NCBI GenBank assembly: GCA_019636735.1
Contig: JAHBWY010000003.1
Coordinates: forward strand, 248,001 to 312,000
Reading direction: 5' to 3'
Source: Phycisphaeraceae bacterium
GTDB taxonomy: Bacteria; Planctomycetota; Phycisphaerae; Phycisphaerales; SM1A02
Length of the DNA stretch: 64,000 bases
Shown here: piece after piece, positions 55,223-64,000 of the stretch
Layout of the letters: the number at the start of each line of letters is the position of its first letter
Numbering within the stretch: position 1 is the stretch's first letter
The notes under the pieces: model-generated
Told to the model about the DNA's origin: nothing
Databases searched by the model: none
What the model saw: the letters and a program-made list of their open reading frames with translations, nothing else
Translations under genes and position numbers: made by a program

Positions 55223-56444
55223 GCGAGAGCATCGCATAGCCGGTTGCGTAGGCGTGGCCATAGCCATAGAGCGGAAAGTCGAACCACGAGCCGTCGCTGT
55301 TCTGGTCGGCGATGAGCACCCCCGCGAGCCACTCGGCCAGTTCGCGTCGAGTCGAGCCTTCGTCGAGCGCCACCGCCACGAGCGCCGCGTAGAAATGACC
55401 GAAGAAGTAGTAGTAGCCACTGTTTGCGTACCAGGCTTCGTGTGGCCAGACACGACCCCGCGCGATCGCGATGTAGTGATGGTGATCCCGAAGGAGTTGA
55501 AGGCCTGCGGCGAGATCAGACTGGTTGGTGCCCGCATCTTCGATGTACATCGCCAGGTTGCAGACCTGGAGCCGGCCGCTCGCTCCGCGAGGCTGATTGG
55601 CCACCATGCGCGGCACATACTGGAGATAGATGCCGTAGGCCCACGCACCATCGGGCTGCTGCATGCGGCGAAGGCAGATCATGCCGTCACGGATCATTTC
55701 GGCGGGAACCTCGACGCCCTGTCGCTCGACTGCCCGCAGCGCAAGAATCATGGCCGCCGTGTTGAAACTGGTGCTGAGATGGCCGCTTGGATGGACGAGC
55801 GCCTCGCCGAAGTCGTAGTAGCCCCAGCCGCCGTTACTCGATTGCCGTTCGCGCGAAAGGAGAACCTCTCGCTCAGCGAGCGCCCGCATGGCTTCGTGGC
55901 GCGACTCGAGCCGCGGGTCGGCGAGCACCGCCGCCGCGAGGTCGAGCAGATAGGTGTGGGCCCAGGTGTCGTAAAAGGTGCTGCCCGTCGCACGCCCGGT
56001 GGGCGGTGCGGCGATGATCCAGTCGAGCGCGCGATCAAGGGCTGCGGCGGCTTTCGGATCGTCGCGCGCCGGTTCCACCAGCGACCATGTGGCGAGCGCG
56101 CTCGTGGCGACATGGAACGCGCGGTGACTCGAGAGGTTGTCGAGATAGATCTCGACCGGACGGGCACTCGCGAAGGTACCGAAGGAGCCATCGGGGTTCT
56201 GGTTCTCGATGAGCCAGCGGACGCCATCGGCCCGGGCGTCCGCAAGAGTCCGGATCGGCCTCAATGGCGCGCCCGCACCCGTCAGAGCAGCGGGTTCCGA
56301 CGGTGGTTGAAATGCCGAAGTCGCTCTGCACCCGGCGAGCCCTGCCAGTGGAACGAGCAACAGCCACGCCCACCGGCGCAGGAAGGCCACCGCGCCCGAC
56401 GGGTTCGGACGCCGATCGTGGGCGAAGGGCGCTCGCTCAACCAT
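55164..56444 (-). CDS. Lipoprotein with squalene-cyclase/prenyltransferase-like toroid domain
   Basis: A 426-residue exported protein. A lipobox 'PLAGLAGCRA' near residues 33-40 predicts lipid attachment. The body is an alpha-toroid with repeated QW-like turns: 'IENQNPDGSFGTF', 'RQSSNGGWGYYDFG', 'RRMQQPDGAWAYGIYLQY' and 'IADQNSDGSWFDFPLYGYG'. The catalytic DxDD of squalene-hopene cyclases is not seen, so it is probably a binding or structural member. Its start overlaps the end of the HlyD-like gene by 8 bases, so the two are co-expressed; their joint role is unknown. The 3' end overlaps the convergent coaB. Confidence 0.75.
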   Translation of the reverse strand: MVERAPFAHDRRPNPSGAVAFLRRWAWLLLVPLAGLAGCRATSAFQPPSEPAALTGAGAPLRPIRTLADARADGVRWLIENQNPDGSFGTFASARPVEIYLDNLSSHRAFHVATSALATWSLVEPARDDPKAAAALDRALDWIIAAPPTGRATGSTFYDTWAHTYLLDLAAAVLADPRLESRHEAMRALAEREVLLSRERQSSNGGWGYYDFGEALVHPSGHLSTSFNTAAMILALRAVERQGVEVPAEMIRDGMICLRRMQQPDGAWAYGIYLQYVPRMVANQPRGASGRLQVCNLAMYIEDAGTNQSDLAAGLQLLRDHHHYIAIARGRVWPHEAWYANSGYYYFFGHFYAALVAVALDEGSTRRELAEWLAGVLIADQNSDGSWFDFPLYGYGHAYATGYAMLSLNALRPLIDESRPLAEARP

Positions 56445-57882
56445 CGGGTGTCACCACTCGATCGCCTTCAGAAAGCCCTTCCACGACGACCGTCTTGCCG
56501 TCGACCGTGGGACCGATTCGAACGGGCACATCCTGACGCTCCTCGCCGACGAGGCGCGTCACCATGGGTCGGGCCGGGGCGCCACGCACGGCCTTCTCAG
56601 GAACGAGGAGCACGCCGCTCCAAGTCCGCTCGCCAAGCACCAGGGCTTCGATTCCCGTCTCGACCAGGGCGGCAGCAGCGTCGCCGATGAGCGATCCCTC
56701 GATCGATTCGATCGTGGCCACGAATGGGAACGCGGTCGAGTCACCCTCGGGCGATCCGACGAAGACCAGTTCGGTGATGAGCGCCCGGCCGCTCAATTCC
56801 GGCCTCGAGGGAAAGCGCACGGTGACTCGACGCTCCGATGCCGGGAGCGAGCCGATCACTCGAACCGCGGTCGGGTCGAGCGTTCCGCGAAGTCGCTGCG
56901 ATCCGATGGCGACCACTTCACCCAGGTTCTGCCATGGCTGGGCCGAGTCACCCTCTTCTCGAACCTGCGGAATCCAGTAGCCATCCACGGGTGCGCGGAG
57001 CGAAAGCCTCTCGCGATCACGCTCGAGTCGATCGGCCCGCCGACGGGCATCACGAACCCCGCGCTCGGCAGCGGCGAGGTCGAGTTCAGCCCGGACGCCG
57101 GAGAGGCGCGCGTTGACCCGCGCCACCTCAAGGTCGAATGCGGAAAAGCGGGCGGCTTCTTCGACGCGCTTCGCCTCCTGAGGATGCTGAATCTCGACGA
57201 AGTTGCGGTAGTCCTGCTCCCAGAACTGCGACTGGCGCTCGGTACGAGCCAGCGCCCGGCGCGCTCGCTCGAGCACGATGTCCTTTGTCTCCTCGGCGAG
57301 GCTCGTCCCCTGATACATCTTCTCGAGCTGGGCGAGTTCCTGACGCTCATCCTTGAGGGCGTCCTGCTGCCACTGGAAGCTGATCGCGCGCTGCTCGAGC
57401 TGCTTCGCCGACTCGTGGGATTGGAAGATCTCGAGGGTTCGCTGCGCCACGGCGGCTGCGAACTCCGCCCGGTCAACGGCAAGGCGCGACTGTTCAATCG
57501 CGATGCGTCGCTCCTGCCGCTGCACTTCGAGGCGTCGCTCCGCCTCGGCGGCCAGCGTCTGGGCATCCTCGAACTGATCTTCGAACTCGCGGCCGACCAG
57601 CTCGACGAGCAGATCCCCGGCCTTCACCTCGCCCGGGGCCCGAGCGGGAGAGGCCAACTGGAGCCGCCCCTGAAAGACCTCGGGCTCGAAGCGCACGGGA
57701 CGCTTCCACGGTGCCTCAACGCGAGCCTTCCGATCGAAACGAATCGTCAGATCGCCGCGCTCCACCACCGCTTCACCGGCCGAAGCAAGTGGTGAGAGCG
57801 CGACCGAGCCCACGAGCGCTGTCGCGATCGCCGATGCCCATGCACCACTCCGAGTGGCCGACCTTCGCGTCTCACGATTCAT
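56437..57882 (-). CDS. HlyD-like periplasmic membrane-fusion protein
   Basis: A 481-residue exported protein with a signal peptide (residues about 12-36, 'GAWASAIATALVGSVALSPL'). It follows the membrane-fusion pattern: a beta strand region ('ERGDLTIRFDRKARVEAPWK'), a split lipoyl-like motif ('SPARAPGEVKAGDLLVELVG' and 'LRAPVDGYWIPQVREEGDSA'), and a long coiled coil between (residues about 100-300, rich in Glu/Arg/Ala/Gln). Beta-barrel and membrane-proximal domains follow ('VRVIGSLPASERRVTVRFPS', 'VVVEGLSEGDRVVTPDG'). Such proteins link inner-membrane transporters to outer-membrane factors, but no transporter gene is adjacent. The ATG is chosen for the signal peptide. It is co-transcribed with the toroid lipoprotein. 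Confidence 0.82.
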   Translation of the reverse strand: MNRETRRSATRSGAWASAIATALVGSVALSPLASAGEAVVERGDLTIRFDRKARVEAPWKRPVRFEPEVFQGRLQLASPARAPGEVKAGDLLVELVGREFEDQFEDAQTLAAEAERRLEVQRQERRIAIEQSRLAVDRAEFAAAVAQRTLEIFQSHESAKQLEQRAISFQWQQDALKDERQELAQLEKMYQGTSLAEETKDIVLERARRALARTERQSQFWEQDYRNFVEIQHPQEAKRVEEAARFSAFDLEVARVNARLSGVRAELDLAAAERGVRDARRRADRLERDRERLSLRAPVDGYWIPQVREEGDSAQPWQNLGEVVAIGSQRLRGTLDPTAVRVIGSLPASERRVTVRFPSRPELSGRALITELVFVGSPEGDSTAFPFVATIESIEGSLIGDAAAALVETGIEALVLGERTWSGVLLVPEKAVRGAPARPMVTRLVGEERQDVPVRIGPTVDGKTVVVEGLSEGDRVVTPDG

Positions 57883-57929
57883 GCTCCGAGTCCTCCGAGG
57901 ATGATGCTCATCGCGTTCACGCCGAAGCC

Positions 57930-57960
57930 TTGCGCTTCGCCGACGAGACATTCTTATACT
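57930..57960 (+). promoter_or_regulatory. Probable promoter of gnd-zwf
   Basis: A good -10 hexamer TATACT at 57955-57960 lies about 29 bases ahead of the gnd ATG, with a possible -35 TTGCGC at 57930-57935 (19-base spacer, longer than ideal). Expected start near 57967, just before the AAAGGAG ribosome-binding site at 57976-57982. Confidence 0.45.
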
Positions 57961-57988
57961 CCACCGAACTCTCGCAAAGGAGCGCGGA

Positions 57989-59002
57989 ATGCAACTCGGC
58001 ATGATCGGTCTCGGGCGGATGGGCGCCAACATGACGGTGCGCCTCATGAAGGCTGGCCACTCCTGCGTCGTCTGGGATGTCGCCCAGGACAATGTGAAGG
58101 CGGTCGCCGGGAAGGGCGCCACGGGGGTTCCCACCCTCGAGGCGCTGGTGAAGGCATTGACCCCGCCGCGCAATGTCTGGCTGATGATTCCTGCAGCGTT
58201 CGTCGACTCGACGATCGATCAACTCGCCCCCCTGCTCAGTCGCGATGACACGATCATCGATGGCGGCAACAGTTACTACAAGGATGACATCCGCCGCGCG
58301 AAGCACCTGGCCTCCCGCGGAATCCACTATGTCGACTGCGGAACCTCCGGCGGCGTCTGGGGGCTTGAACGCGGCTACTGCCTGATGATCGGCGGCGAGA
58401 AGGAGGCGGTCGCCAGACTCGACCCGATCTTCCGAACTCTCGCCCCCGGTGTGGGCTCGATCGCACGGACACCCGGTCGAGAGTCGCGGGGCGGCACCGC
58501 GGAGCAGGGCTATCTCCACTGCGGTCCCAACGGCGCCGGGCACTTCGTCAAGATGGTCCACAATGGCATCGAGTACGGAATCATGGCGGCTTACGCCGAG
58601 GGTTTGAACATTCTGGCCCACGCGAACGCAGGACTGCACACGCGGGAGCAGGACGCGGAGACGACACCGCTCCGGGAGCCCGAGGCCTTCCAATACGAAA
58701 TCGACCTCGCCGATGTCGCCGAGGTCTGGCGGCGAGGCAGCGTGATCTCGAGTTGGCTGCTCGATCTGACGGCGCAGGCCCTCGCGGGCGATCCGAAGCT
58801 CGAGCGATTCTCAGGCCGGGTGAGCGACTCCGGCGAGGGGCGCTGGACCGTCGAAGCGGCCGTCGATGTCGGCGTCCCCGCTCATGTGCTGACGGCGGCG
58901 CTCTATGAGCGCTTCTCAAGCCGCGGTGCGGCGTTGCTCGCCGACAAGCTCTGTTCCGCCATGCGGTATGAGTTCGGCGGCCATGTCGAGAAGAAGGCCT
59001 GA
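57989..59002 (+). CDS. gnd: 6-phosphogluconate dehydrogenase (decarboxylating, short form)
   Basis: A 337-residue enzyme oxidising 6-phosphogluconate to ribulose 5-phosphate. The Rossmann start '[20 protein letters not shown]', '[20 protein letters not shown]', '[20 protein letters not shown]' and the catalytic Lys region '[20 protein letters not shown]' are present. It is about 130 residues shorter than the classical NADP enzyme and matches the YqeC/GndA short form, generally associated with NAD. AAAGGAG precedes the ATG. It lies 2 bases ahead of zwf, giving the oxidative pentose phosphate steps in one unit. Confidence 0.94.
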   Translation: MQLGMIGLGRMGANMTVRLMKAGHSCVVWDVAQDNVKAVAGKGATGVPTLEALVKALTPPRNVWLMIPAAFVDSTIDQLAPLLSRDDTIIDGGNSYYKDDIRRAKHLASRGIHYVDCGTSGGVWGLERGYCLMIGGEKEAVARLDPIFRTLAPGVGSIARTPGRESRGGTAEQGYLHCGPNGAGHFVKMVHNGIEYGIMAAYAEGLNILAHANAGLHTREQDAETTPLREPEAFQYEIDLADVAEVWRRGSVISSWLLDLTAQALAGDPKLERFSGRVSDSGEGRWTVEAAVDVGVPAHVLTAALYERFSSRGAALLADKLCSAMRYEFGGHVEKKA

Positions 59003-59004
59003 CC

Positions 59005-60447
59005 ATGGGCGCCTCTTCCACCACTGCGGCCGCGGCTGGAACAAAGGGCTCCGCGACGGCGTCGGCGAGTGATCGCTCCTCCGATGCGATGGTCCTCTTT
59101 GGTGCCACCGGCGACCTCGCCCACAAGAAGCTCTTTGACACGATCCAGGCGCTCGTGCGTCGCGGCGTCCTCGATGCGCCGGTGGTCGGAATTGCCAAGA
59201 GCGGCATGAGCCGCGAGCAGGTCATCGAGCGAGCCCGGGATGGAATCACGAAGTTCGGTCGCGGCGTCGATGAGAAGGCGTTCGCTCGTTTCGCCGAGCG
59301 CTTCCGCTATGTCGACGGCGATTACGGCGATCCGAAGACCTTCGCCGCACTGCGCGAGGCGCTGGGCGAGTCGAAGCGGCCGTTGCACTACCTCGCCATT
59401 CCACCGTCACTCTTCGGTCCGGTCGGTCAAGCGCTGAAGAGTTCGGGCTGCACTCGCGGCGCAAGGGTTGTCGTCGAGAAGCCCTTCGGCCGCGATCTTC
59501 AGAGCGCCCGCGCGCTCAATCGATCGCTGCACGAAGTCTTTGACGAGTCGAGTGTCTTCCGAATCGATCACTATCTGGGCAAGGAAGCGACACAGAACAT
59601 TCTCTTCACGCGCTTCTCGAATGCCATGCTCGAGCCGATCTGGAATCGCACGCATGTCCGGCAGATCCAGATCACGATGGCCGAAGCCTTCGGAGTCGAG
59701 GGTCGCGGTGCGTTCTATGACCAGACCGGCTGCCTCAGGGATGTCATCGAGAACCACCTCATGCAGGTGGTTGGCTTCCTCTGCATGGAACCCCCCTACT
59801 GGCCTGAGGTGGAGCGCACTCGTGATGCCCAGGTCGAGCTCTTCCGCTCAATCCGCACCGTCTCCGCAAACGACATCGTGCGAGGGCAATTCGAGGGCTA
59901 TCGCAAGGAACCGGGCGTCTCGCCAAGCTCCAATGTCGAGACATGGGCGGCGGTGCGCATCTGGATTGACAACTGGCGCTGGGAGGGCGTGCCCATTTTC
60001 ATCAGGGCCGGCAAGCACATGCCCGTCACCGCCACGGAGGTTCGGGTCGAGTTCCATCGCCCGCCCGCGGTCGTCTTCCCCCACGCGCCCCGCGCCCACC
60101 ACAACTTCGTGCGCTTCCGCTTCAATCCCTCGATCGAGATCGGTATCAATCTGGAGGTGAAGTCCGCGGGTGAGCGCATGATCGGTGAGCCGATGGAACT
60201 CATGGTGGTCGACCAGCAGCCCGACGAGATGACTCCCTACGAGCGACTGATCGGCGATGCGCTCCACGGCGATGGAACGCTCTTTGCGCGCCAGGATGTC
60301 GTCGAGGAAGGGTGGCGGATCGTCGACCCCATCCTGGGTGACGCCGTGCCTGTCCATCGATATGACCAGGGGACCTGGGGCCCGGACGCTGCCCAGGATC
60401 TTCTTCTTCCCCCGGGCGGATGGCACAATCCGGTCGTGCGATCGTGA
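59005..60447 (+). CDS. zwf: Glucose-6-phosphate 1-dehydrogenase
   Basis: A 480-residue enzyme that oxidises glucose 6-phosphate to 6-phosphogluconolactone, making NADPH. After an Ala/Ser/Thr-rich leader of about 28 residues comes the nucleotide-binding '[20 protein letters not shown]'. '[19 protein letters not shown]' and the substrate/catalytic motif '[20 protein letters not shown]' follow, then '[20 protein letters not shown]' and '[11 protein letters not shown]' in the C-terminal domain. No pgl (6-phosphogluconolactonase) is adjacent. It starts 2 bases after gnd and precedes a tRNA gene. Confidence 0.95.
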   Translation: MGASSTTAAAAGTKGSATASASDRSSDAMVLFGATGDLAHKKLFDTIQALVRRGVLDAPVVGIAKSGMSREQVIERARDGITKFGRGVDEKAFARFAERFRYVDGDYGDPKTFAALREALGESKRPLHYLAIPPSLFGPVGQALKSSGCTRGARVVVEKPFGRDLQSARALNRSLHEVFDESSVFRIDHYLGKEATQNILFTRFSNAMLEPIWNRTHVRQIQITMAEAFGVEGRGAFYDQTGCLRDVIENHLMQVVGFLCMEPPYWPEVERTRDAQVELFRSIRTVSANDIVRGQFEGYRKEPGVSPSSNVETWAAVRIWIDNWRWEGVPIFIRAGKHMPVTATEVRVEFHRPPAVVFPHAPRAHHNFVRFRFNPSIEIGINLEVKSAGERMIGEPMELMVVDQQPDEMTPYERLIGDALHGDGTLFARQDVVEEGWRIVDPILGDAVPVHRYDQGTWGPDAAQDLLLPPGGWHNPVVRS

Positions 60448-60481
60448 GCATGACCTTGCTCGCACCGCATTGCGTGTCCCG

Positions 60482-60567
60482 GGGTCCGTGGCGGAACTGG
60501 CAGACGCAGCGGCCTTAAAAGCCGCGGCCCCGCAAGGGGCGTGAGGGTTCGATCCCCTCCGGACCCA
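60482..60567 (+). tRNA. tRNA-Leu (anticodon UAA)
   Basis: Class II tRNA. The acceptor stem GGGTCCG (60482-60488) pairs with CGGACCC (60560-60566). The anticodon arm GCGGC-CTTAAAA-GCCGC gives anticodon TAA. The long variable arm GGCCCCGCAAGGGGC and the T arm GAGGGTTCGATCCCCTC are complete. The discriminator is A and CCA is not encoded in the gene. Confidence 0.95.
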
Positions 60568-60619
60568 TCGCTGACCTATTGAGCGACTCTCGCGCAGTGG
60601 CGCAGGCGTCGTTAGCATC

Positions 60620-62260
60620 ATGCCGGTGCGCTACCGAACTCAAGTGCTCGTCCTCGTGGCCTCGGTGGCCGTGACCTGCGCTGCGGTCGTGGCGTGGCTC
60701 AGCTATCGCACCTCCCGAGAGCTGCTTGAGAGCACGCTGAAGGCGCAGGTGCGTGGTCTTGCGATCGGCGCGGCGTCGATGGTGAACGCCGAGACGCACG
60801 AGCGCGCGACGGCCCGTGCGACTTCCGACTCCGATGACTATCGAGTGATCGAGAGGGAACTCCGTCGACTGCGTGACCAGTGGCGGAGCGCAGGAGTGCC
60901 GGTGCGATTCGTCTACACGATGGTGCCCGATCCCCGCACTCCTTCAGGCGCCGCGTTCATGGTGGACGCCGAAGAAGATGGACCTGACAAGAGCCTCCCC
61001 GGTGATGCGGTCGAAGGCTCGCTCGACTCGAGGATGTTCCAGACAGCCCTCGCCGCGGGCGCCACCTACTCCCGCGATCAATGGGGAACAGCGCTCACGG
61101 GCACCGCGCCGATTCTGGGGCCGGATGGCCGCATGGTGGCTGTTGCAGGAGTTGATATTCCTCTTGAGAGCATTCGAGAACTCGATCGCTCGCTCGCCAT
61201 TTCAGGTGGGGTCGCCCTTCTTGGCGCGGCTGTGGTCGCCCTGCTTGCAGGCTGGATTCTCGCCGGCCGGGTGACACGCCCGCTCGAACTGCTGCGTGCT
61301 CGCGCGGGCGCGATGGCCGACGGCGACCTCGCCGAGTCAGCCCTCACCTACGGCGGAGCGCGCGAGACCGAAGCCGTTGCAGTGAGCCTCGATTCGCTGC
61401 GCCAAGCGCTTCGCTCGATCGTCGCCCGCATTCAGGAGGCGAGCGTCTGCGCGAATGCCTCCTGCACGACGCTTCACGATCGGACCACCCACGAAGCCGA
61501 TCGCGCCCGCGAAGCGGCGAGCAACGCCGTCGAGGCGGCGGGACGCGCGGGTGAGATTGCGACGACCGCACGAACACTGGCCGACGCGGCGAGCGACCTG
61601 CGATCGATGGCTGGCACCGTCATCGCGACCGGGACAGAGGGGATCGAGAATCTTCGGAACATTGCGGCCGGTGTCATGCAGATCCGTGAGTCGAGCACCT
61701 CACTGGCGGCCCAGCTCGAATCGCTTCGTGATCGCGCCCGCGCCGTCGATGGACTTCTCGAAGCCATGGTGTCGGTGGCCGATCGCAGCAATCTCCTCAG
61801 CCTGAACGCCGAGATCGAGGCGGCCAAGGCCGGTGAGTCGGGGCGCGGCTTCATGGTCGTGGCCGGTGAGATTCGCCGACTGGCCGAGCAGGCGGCGGCG
61901 AGCGCCCTTCAGATCGAGGCGAATGTGCAGCGCATGCATGCGGCCGTCGACGAAGGAGTCCGCTCCGTCAACGAGCTCGTTGAGGTCCTCGGGCGAGGCG
62001 CTGATCGCACGCAGCATGGCAGCGAGCTCCTGCAATCGACCATCCGTGGGATCGAAGAACTGGCACCGCGGATCGCGGCCATTGCCGATGCAAGCGTCCG
62101 CCAGCGCGAAGCGGCGGAAGCCATCTCCCGCCTGCTCGGGACGACGGCGGAGAACGCCACCAATGCCCTCGACTTCTTCGAGTCAGTGGATGGACTCCTC
62201 GTTGACTTCCAGCGCCGAGGAAGCGAGATGGCGGCGGCCGCAAGCCGCTTTCGGTGCTGA
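60620..62260 (+). CDS. Methyl-accepting chemotaxis protein
   Basis: A 546-residue chemoreceptor. It has an N-terminal transmembrane helix (residues about 8-28), a Cache-like periplasmic sensor ('[20 protein letters not shown]', '[20 protein letters not shown]' plus '[10 protein letters not shown]'), a second helix (about 196-218, '[20 protein letters not shown]'), HAMP to about 265 and a cytoplasmic coiled coil. The signalling tip is '[20 protein letters not shown]' followed by '[20 protein letters not shown]', close to the Wsp-type/alternative-function receptor class. No C-terminal CheR-docking pentapeptide is seen. The cheW gene follows 51 bases downstream. Confidence 0.9.
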   Translation: MPVRYRTQVLVLVASVAVTCAAVVAWLSYRTSRELLESTLKAQVRGLAIGAASMVNAETHERATARATSDSDDYRVIERELRRLRDQWRSAGVPVRFVYTMVPDPRTPSGAAFMVDAEEDGPDKSLPGDAVEGSLDSRMFQTALAAGATYSRDQWGTALTGTAPILGPDGRMVAVAGVDIPLESIRELDRSLAISGGVALLGAAVVALLAGWILAGRVTRPLELLRARAGAMADGDLAESALTYGGARETEAVAVSLDSLRQALRSIVARIQEASVCANASCTTLHDRTTHEADRAREAASNAVEAAGRAGEIATTARTLADAASDLRSMAGTVIATGTEGIENLRNIAAGVMQIRESSTSLAAQLESLRDRARAVDGLLEAMVSVADRSNLLSLNAEIEAAKAGESGRGFMVVAGEIRRLAEQAAASALQIEANVQRMHAAVDEGVRSVNELVEVLGRGADRTQHGSELLQSTIRGIEELAPRIAAIADASVRQREAAEAISRLLGTTAENATNALDFFESVDGLLVDFQRRGSEMAAAASRFRC

Positions 62261-62311
62261 TGGGATCGGATGCGGTCGATCCCGAGAACGACGACGCCGT
62301 ACGATGCCCGC

Positions 62312-62821
62312 ATGGAAGTGCTGATCGTGGTCCTCGCCGGCCGCCGCTACGCACTTCCCTCTGCGCGGGTGGAGGAGATCGTGGCAAGAACGAAGTGCAG
62401 CCCGATTCCCGGCGCCCCCGACTTCGTGGTCGGACTTATCGATCATCGCGGCTCGCTGCTTCCGGTCATTGACGGATGCAGGCTGATCCACGGTGAGCCC
62501 GCAGCCTCCATCCTCGGCTCGCGGATCATCATTCTCCGTCTGGTGATGCCGACGGGAGGCCAACCTGAAGCGCGGATGTTCGGACTGCTCTGCGATCTTG
62601 TCCTCGAGCGCACGACAATCAATGTCGAGACTGGCGCGTGGCGCGCGGGCCGGGTCACTGCGGAGCCTCTGCCGATCAGCGCCGTGGGTCGGGTCAACGG
62701 CGAGACCATTCCGCTCATCGATCCCGAGCATCTGCTTCGGTCCACACCCCTTCTTGACGCCCCAGCCGTCGATCGCTCGATCTCCCGGCCCGACGCTCGA
62801 GCTCTGGAGCAACAGTCGTGA
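62312..62821 (+). CDS. CheW-like coupling protein
   Basis: A 169-residue adaptor linking receptors to a CheA kinase. The CheW fold is clear: 'MEVLIVVLAGRRYALPSARV' and 'EEIVARTKCSPIPGAPDFVV' + 'GLIDHRGSLLPVIDGCRLIH', then 'MFGLLCDLVLERTTINVET' and 'GRVNGETIPLIDPEHLL'. The ATG used opens the conserved strand; an upstream in-frame ATG adds only basic residues. Its stop overlaps the GTG start of the next gene (GTGA). It corresponds in position to WspB of Wsp-type operons. Confidence 0.9.
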   Translation: MEVLIVVLAGRRYALPSARVEEIVARTKCSPIPGAPDFVVGLIDHRGSLLPVIDGCRLIHGEPAASILGSRIIILRLVMPTGGQPEARMFGLLCDLVLERTTINVETGAWRAGRVTAEPLPISAVGRVNGETIPLIDPEHLLRSTPLLDAPAVDRSISRPDARALEQQS

Positions 62822-63909
62822 GTAGTGACGACAAGGCTGCCCGTCGATCGAGTGACGAGCGGACGGTGGAGATCCCGGGCGAGACATGGTTCTTTCGCTA
62901 CCCCGACTCCTTTGAACATCTGCGGCAGGTGGCGCGTTCGTCGCCGAAGGCTGGCCCGTGGCGCGTGGCGAGCCTCGGCTGCGCTTCCGGTGCCGAGCCA
63001 TGCTCCATCGTTGCGGCCCTCGATGGCATCCGTCCCGTCCGCGTGGTCGCCGTTGACCGATCGAGAGAGTTGCTGGCCATGGCTCGCAGCGGACGCCTGC
63101 GTCCATTTGTGGTGCGCTCCGAACGACCGTCGTGGGCGCCGACAGTCTGGACGATCGACGAAGGCGCGGTGGTGGTTCCGCCATCGATCCTGTCGCAGAT
63201 CGATTTCGTCGAGGCCGACCTGCTCAACCCGCGGCTTGCCGATGACCTCGGCGCATTCGATGTGGTCTTCTGTCGAAACATCCTCATCTACATGAGCCCG
63301 ACGGAGCGGCGGACCCTCGGCCAGCTCATCGCGCGGCTCCTGAAGCCCGGAGGCTGGCTGTATCTCGGCCATGCGGAGCAACCTTCGGCGCTGGAACTTC
63401 CATGGCGCAAGGGCGCGAGCAAGGCGTTCGCCTTTCTTGCCCCTTCAAGCGTCGCCGAGGTGCACGACATCACGACTGCACCGCGCTCGAAGGCGTCGGA
63501 CACTCAGTCGCGGGCGGGTCGGTTGGATCAGCACGCCGGAGGCTCGCGTTCCGCCGCCTCACCACCGCCGCCGTCGACGAAGCCAGCGCGCGCGGCGCCG
63601 CTGGAGTCGAGGGGTGTCAACGAACCCCCTTCGATCGAGCACATTCGCGAAATGGCCGACTCCGGGCAGGTGGTCCCGGCGCTCGAGGCAGCGCGGCGGC
63701 GGCACGATGCTGGAGAACGAAGCGCCGAGTTGCTCGAACTCCTCGGCACGCTCCTTCTCGCCGAAGGCGAAACTGAGGAGGCCGAGCGACACCTGAGAGC
63801 CGCCGTCTATCTTGAACCTGATCGAGCGGAAGCGGCCATGCAACTTGATCTCCTGCGCGAGGGTCGTCTTCGTGGCGTGACCGCGCCGAGTGAGCATCCT
63901 CATGAGTGA
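62818..63909 (+). CDS. CheR-type methyltransferase with C-terminal TPR
   Basis: A 363-residue protein. The SAM-dependent glutamate methyltransferase core is recognisable: 'IPGETWFFRYPDSFEHL', 'WRVASLGCASGAEPCSIVAA' (SAM motif I, GCASGAEP), 'DVVFCRNILIYMSPTERRT' and 'LLKPGGWLYLGHAEQ'. The N-terminal helical CheR domain of about 80 residues is missing. After a Pro/Ala/Ser-rich linker (residues about 220-270), a tetratricopeptide-like pair follows ('IREMADSGQVVPALEAARRR', 'LLELLGTLLLAEGETEEAER'). The domain order is that of WspC. The start is GTG, overlapping the cheW stop by 4 bases. Confidence 0.88.
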   Translation: MSSDDKAARRSSDERTVEIPGETWFFRYPDSFEHLRQVARSSPKAGPWRVASLGCASGAEPCSIVAALDGIRPVRVVAVDRSRELLAMARSGRLRPFVVRSERPSWAPTVWTIDEGAVVVPPSILSQIDFVEADLLNPRLADDLGAFDVVFCRNILIYMSPTERRTLGQLIARLLKPGGWLYLGHAEQPSALELPWRKGASKAFAFLAPSSVAEVHDITTAPRSKASDTQSRAGRLDQHAGGSRSAASPPPPSTKPARAAPLESRGVNEPPSIEHIREMADSGQVVPALEAARRRHDAGERSAELLELLGTLLLAEGETEEAERHLRAAVYLEPDRAEAAMQLDLLREGRLRGVTAPSEHPHE

Positions 63910-64000
63910 GGCCAAGCCATCCCCGCACTCGCTCCCGATCGAGGAGTTGCTCTCGCGCCCGCTCTCTGAGAGCCAGCTTGCGAGTAACACGGCGATCGTC
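63902..64000 (+). CDS. Start of a further chemosensory gene (partial)
   Basis: An ATG overlapping the CheR-TPR stop by 8 bases opens a frame that runs to the window end without a stop (33 residues, starting 'MSEAKPSPHSLPIEELLSRP'). Too little is visible to identify it. Its position and the Wsp-like order suggest a second CheW-like protein (WspD) or a CheA-type kinase. Confidence 0.5.
   Translation, partial: MSEAKPSPHSLPIEELLSRPLSESQLASNTAIV

Overview
The window is GC-rich and densely coded, with many 1-14 base gene overlaps and no phage, transposon, CRISPR or plasmid genes. Its gene content points to a planctomycete, most likely of the Phycisphaerae type. The signs are a small basic protein of the Chlamydiae/Verrucomicrobia/Planctomycetes family, a DUF2617-like protein, a FlgI-like lipoprotein with HEAT repeats, a DUF1573-ankyrin exported protein, and a giant GspK-like protein carrying EF-hand/dockerin-like motifs. 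WaaA (Kdo transferase), several lipoprotein signals and a type II secretion/type IV pilus system indicate a two-membrane (Gram-negative) envelope. The assignment is inferred from gene content only; no rRNA is present.

Layout. 1-6.2 kb: sugar-phosphate-isomerase-like protein, acpS, a membrane SPOR-like protein, the small basic protein, an aminotransferase, thiS-thiG (minus strand), a lipoprotein and an Hsp20 chaperone. 6.5-13.1 kb (minus): a pseudouridine synthase, the FlgI-HEAT lipoprotein and smc. 13.1-20.5 kb (plus): a large MscS-type channel translationally coupled to an aminotransferase, rplU, the RNase P RNA gene rnpB, a DUF2617-like protein and a type 4 uracil-DNA glycosylase. 20.8-22.5 kb (minus): a MEMO-family protein and dtd. 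22.6-32.1 kb (plus): DUF1573-ankyrin protein, M32 carboxypeptidase, typA, cysE-cysK, lysC and a divergent Fur-family regulator. 32.1-35.0 kb (minus): waaA-thiL-tsaE.

35.1-54.4 kb (minus) is one tightly packed ten-gene locus. It holds a PilB-like ATPase, PilT, a second GspE/PilB-like ATPase, GspF/PilC, five large prepilin-type proteins and a 2,219-residue GspK-like protein, closed by a strong intrinsic terminator. No secretin, prepilin peptidase or GspL/M is present, so it must cooperate with genes elsewhere. 54.5-57.9 kb: a stand-alone coaB, then a toroid-fold (squalene-cyclase-like) lipoprotein and an HlyD-like periplasmic protein on the minus strand. 58.0-60.6 kb (plus): gnd-zwf (oxidative pentose phosphate) and a tRNA-Leu(UAA). 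60.6 kb to the end (plus): a chemoreceptor, CheW, a CheR-TPR methyltransferase and the start of another gene, an order that recalls the Wsp surface-sensing operon.

The most unusual items are the giant GspK-like protein and its pseudopilins, the FlgI-HEAT lipoprotein outside any flagellar locus, the Fur homologue stripped of metal ligands, the DUF1573-ankyrin fusion and the Wsp-like cluster with a CheR lacking its usual N-terminal helical domain.
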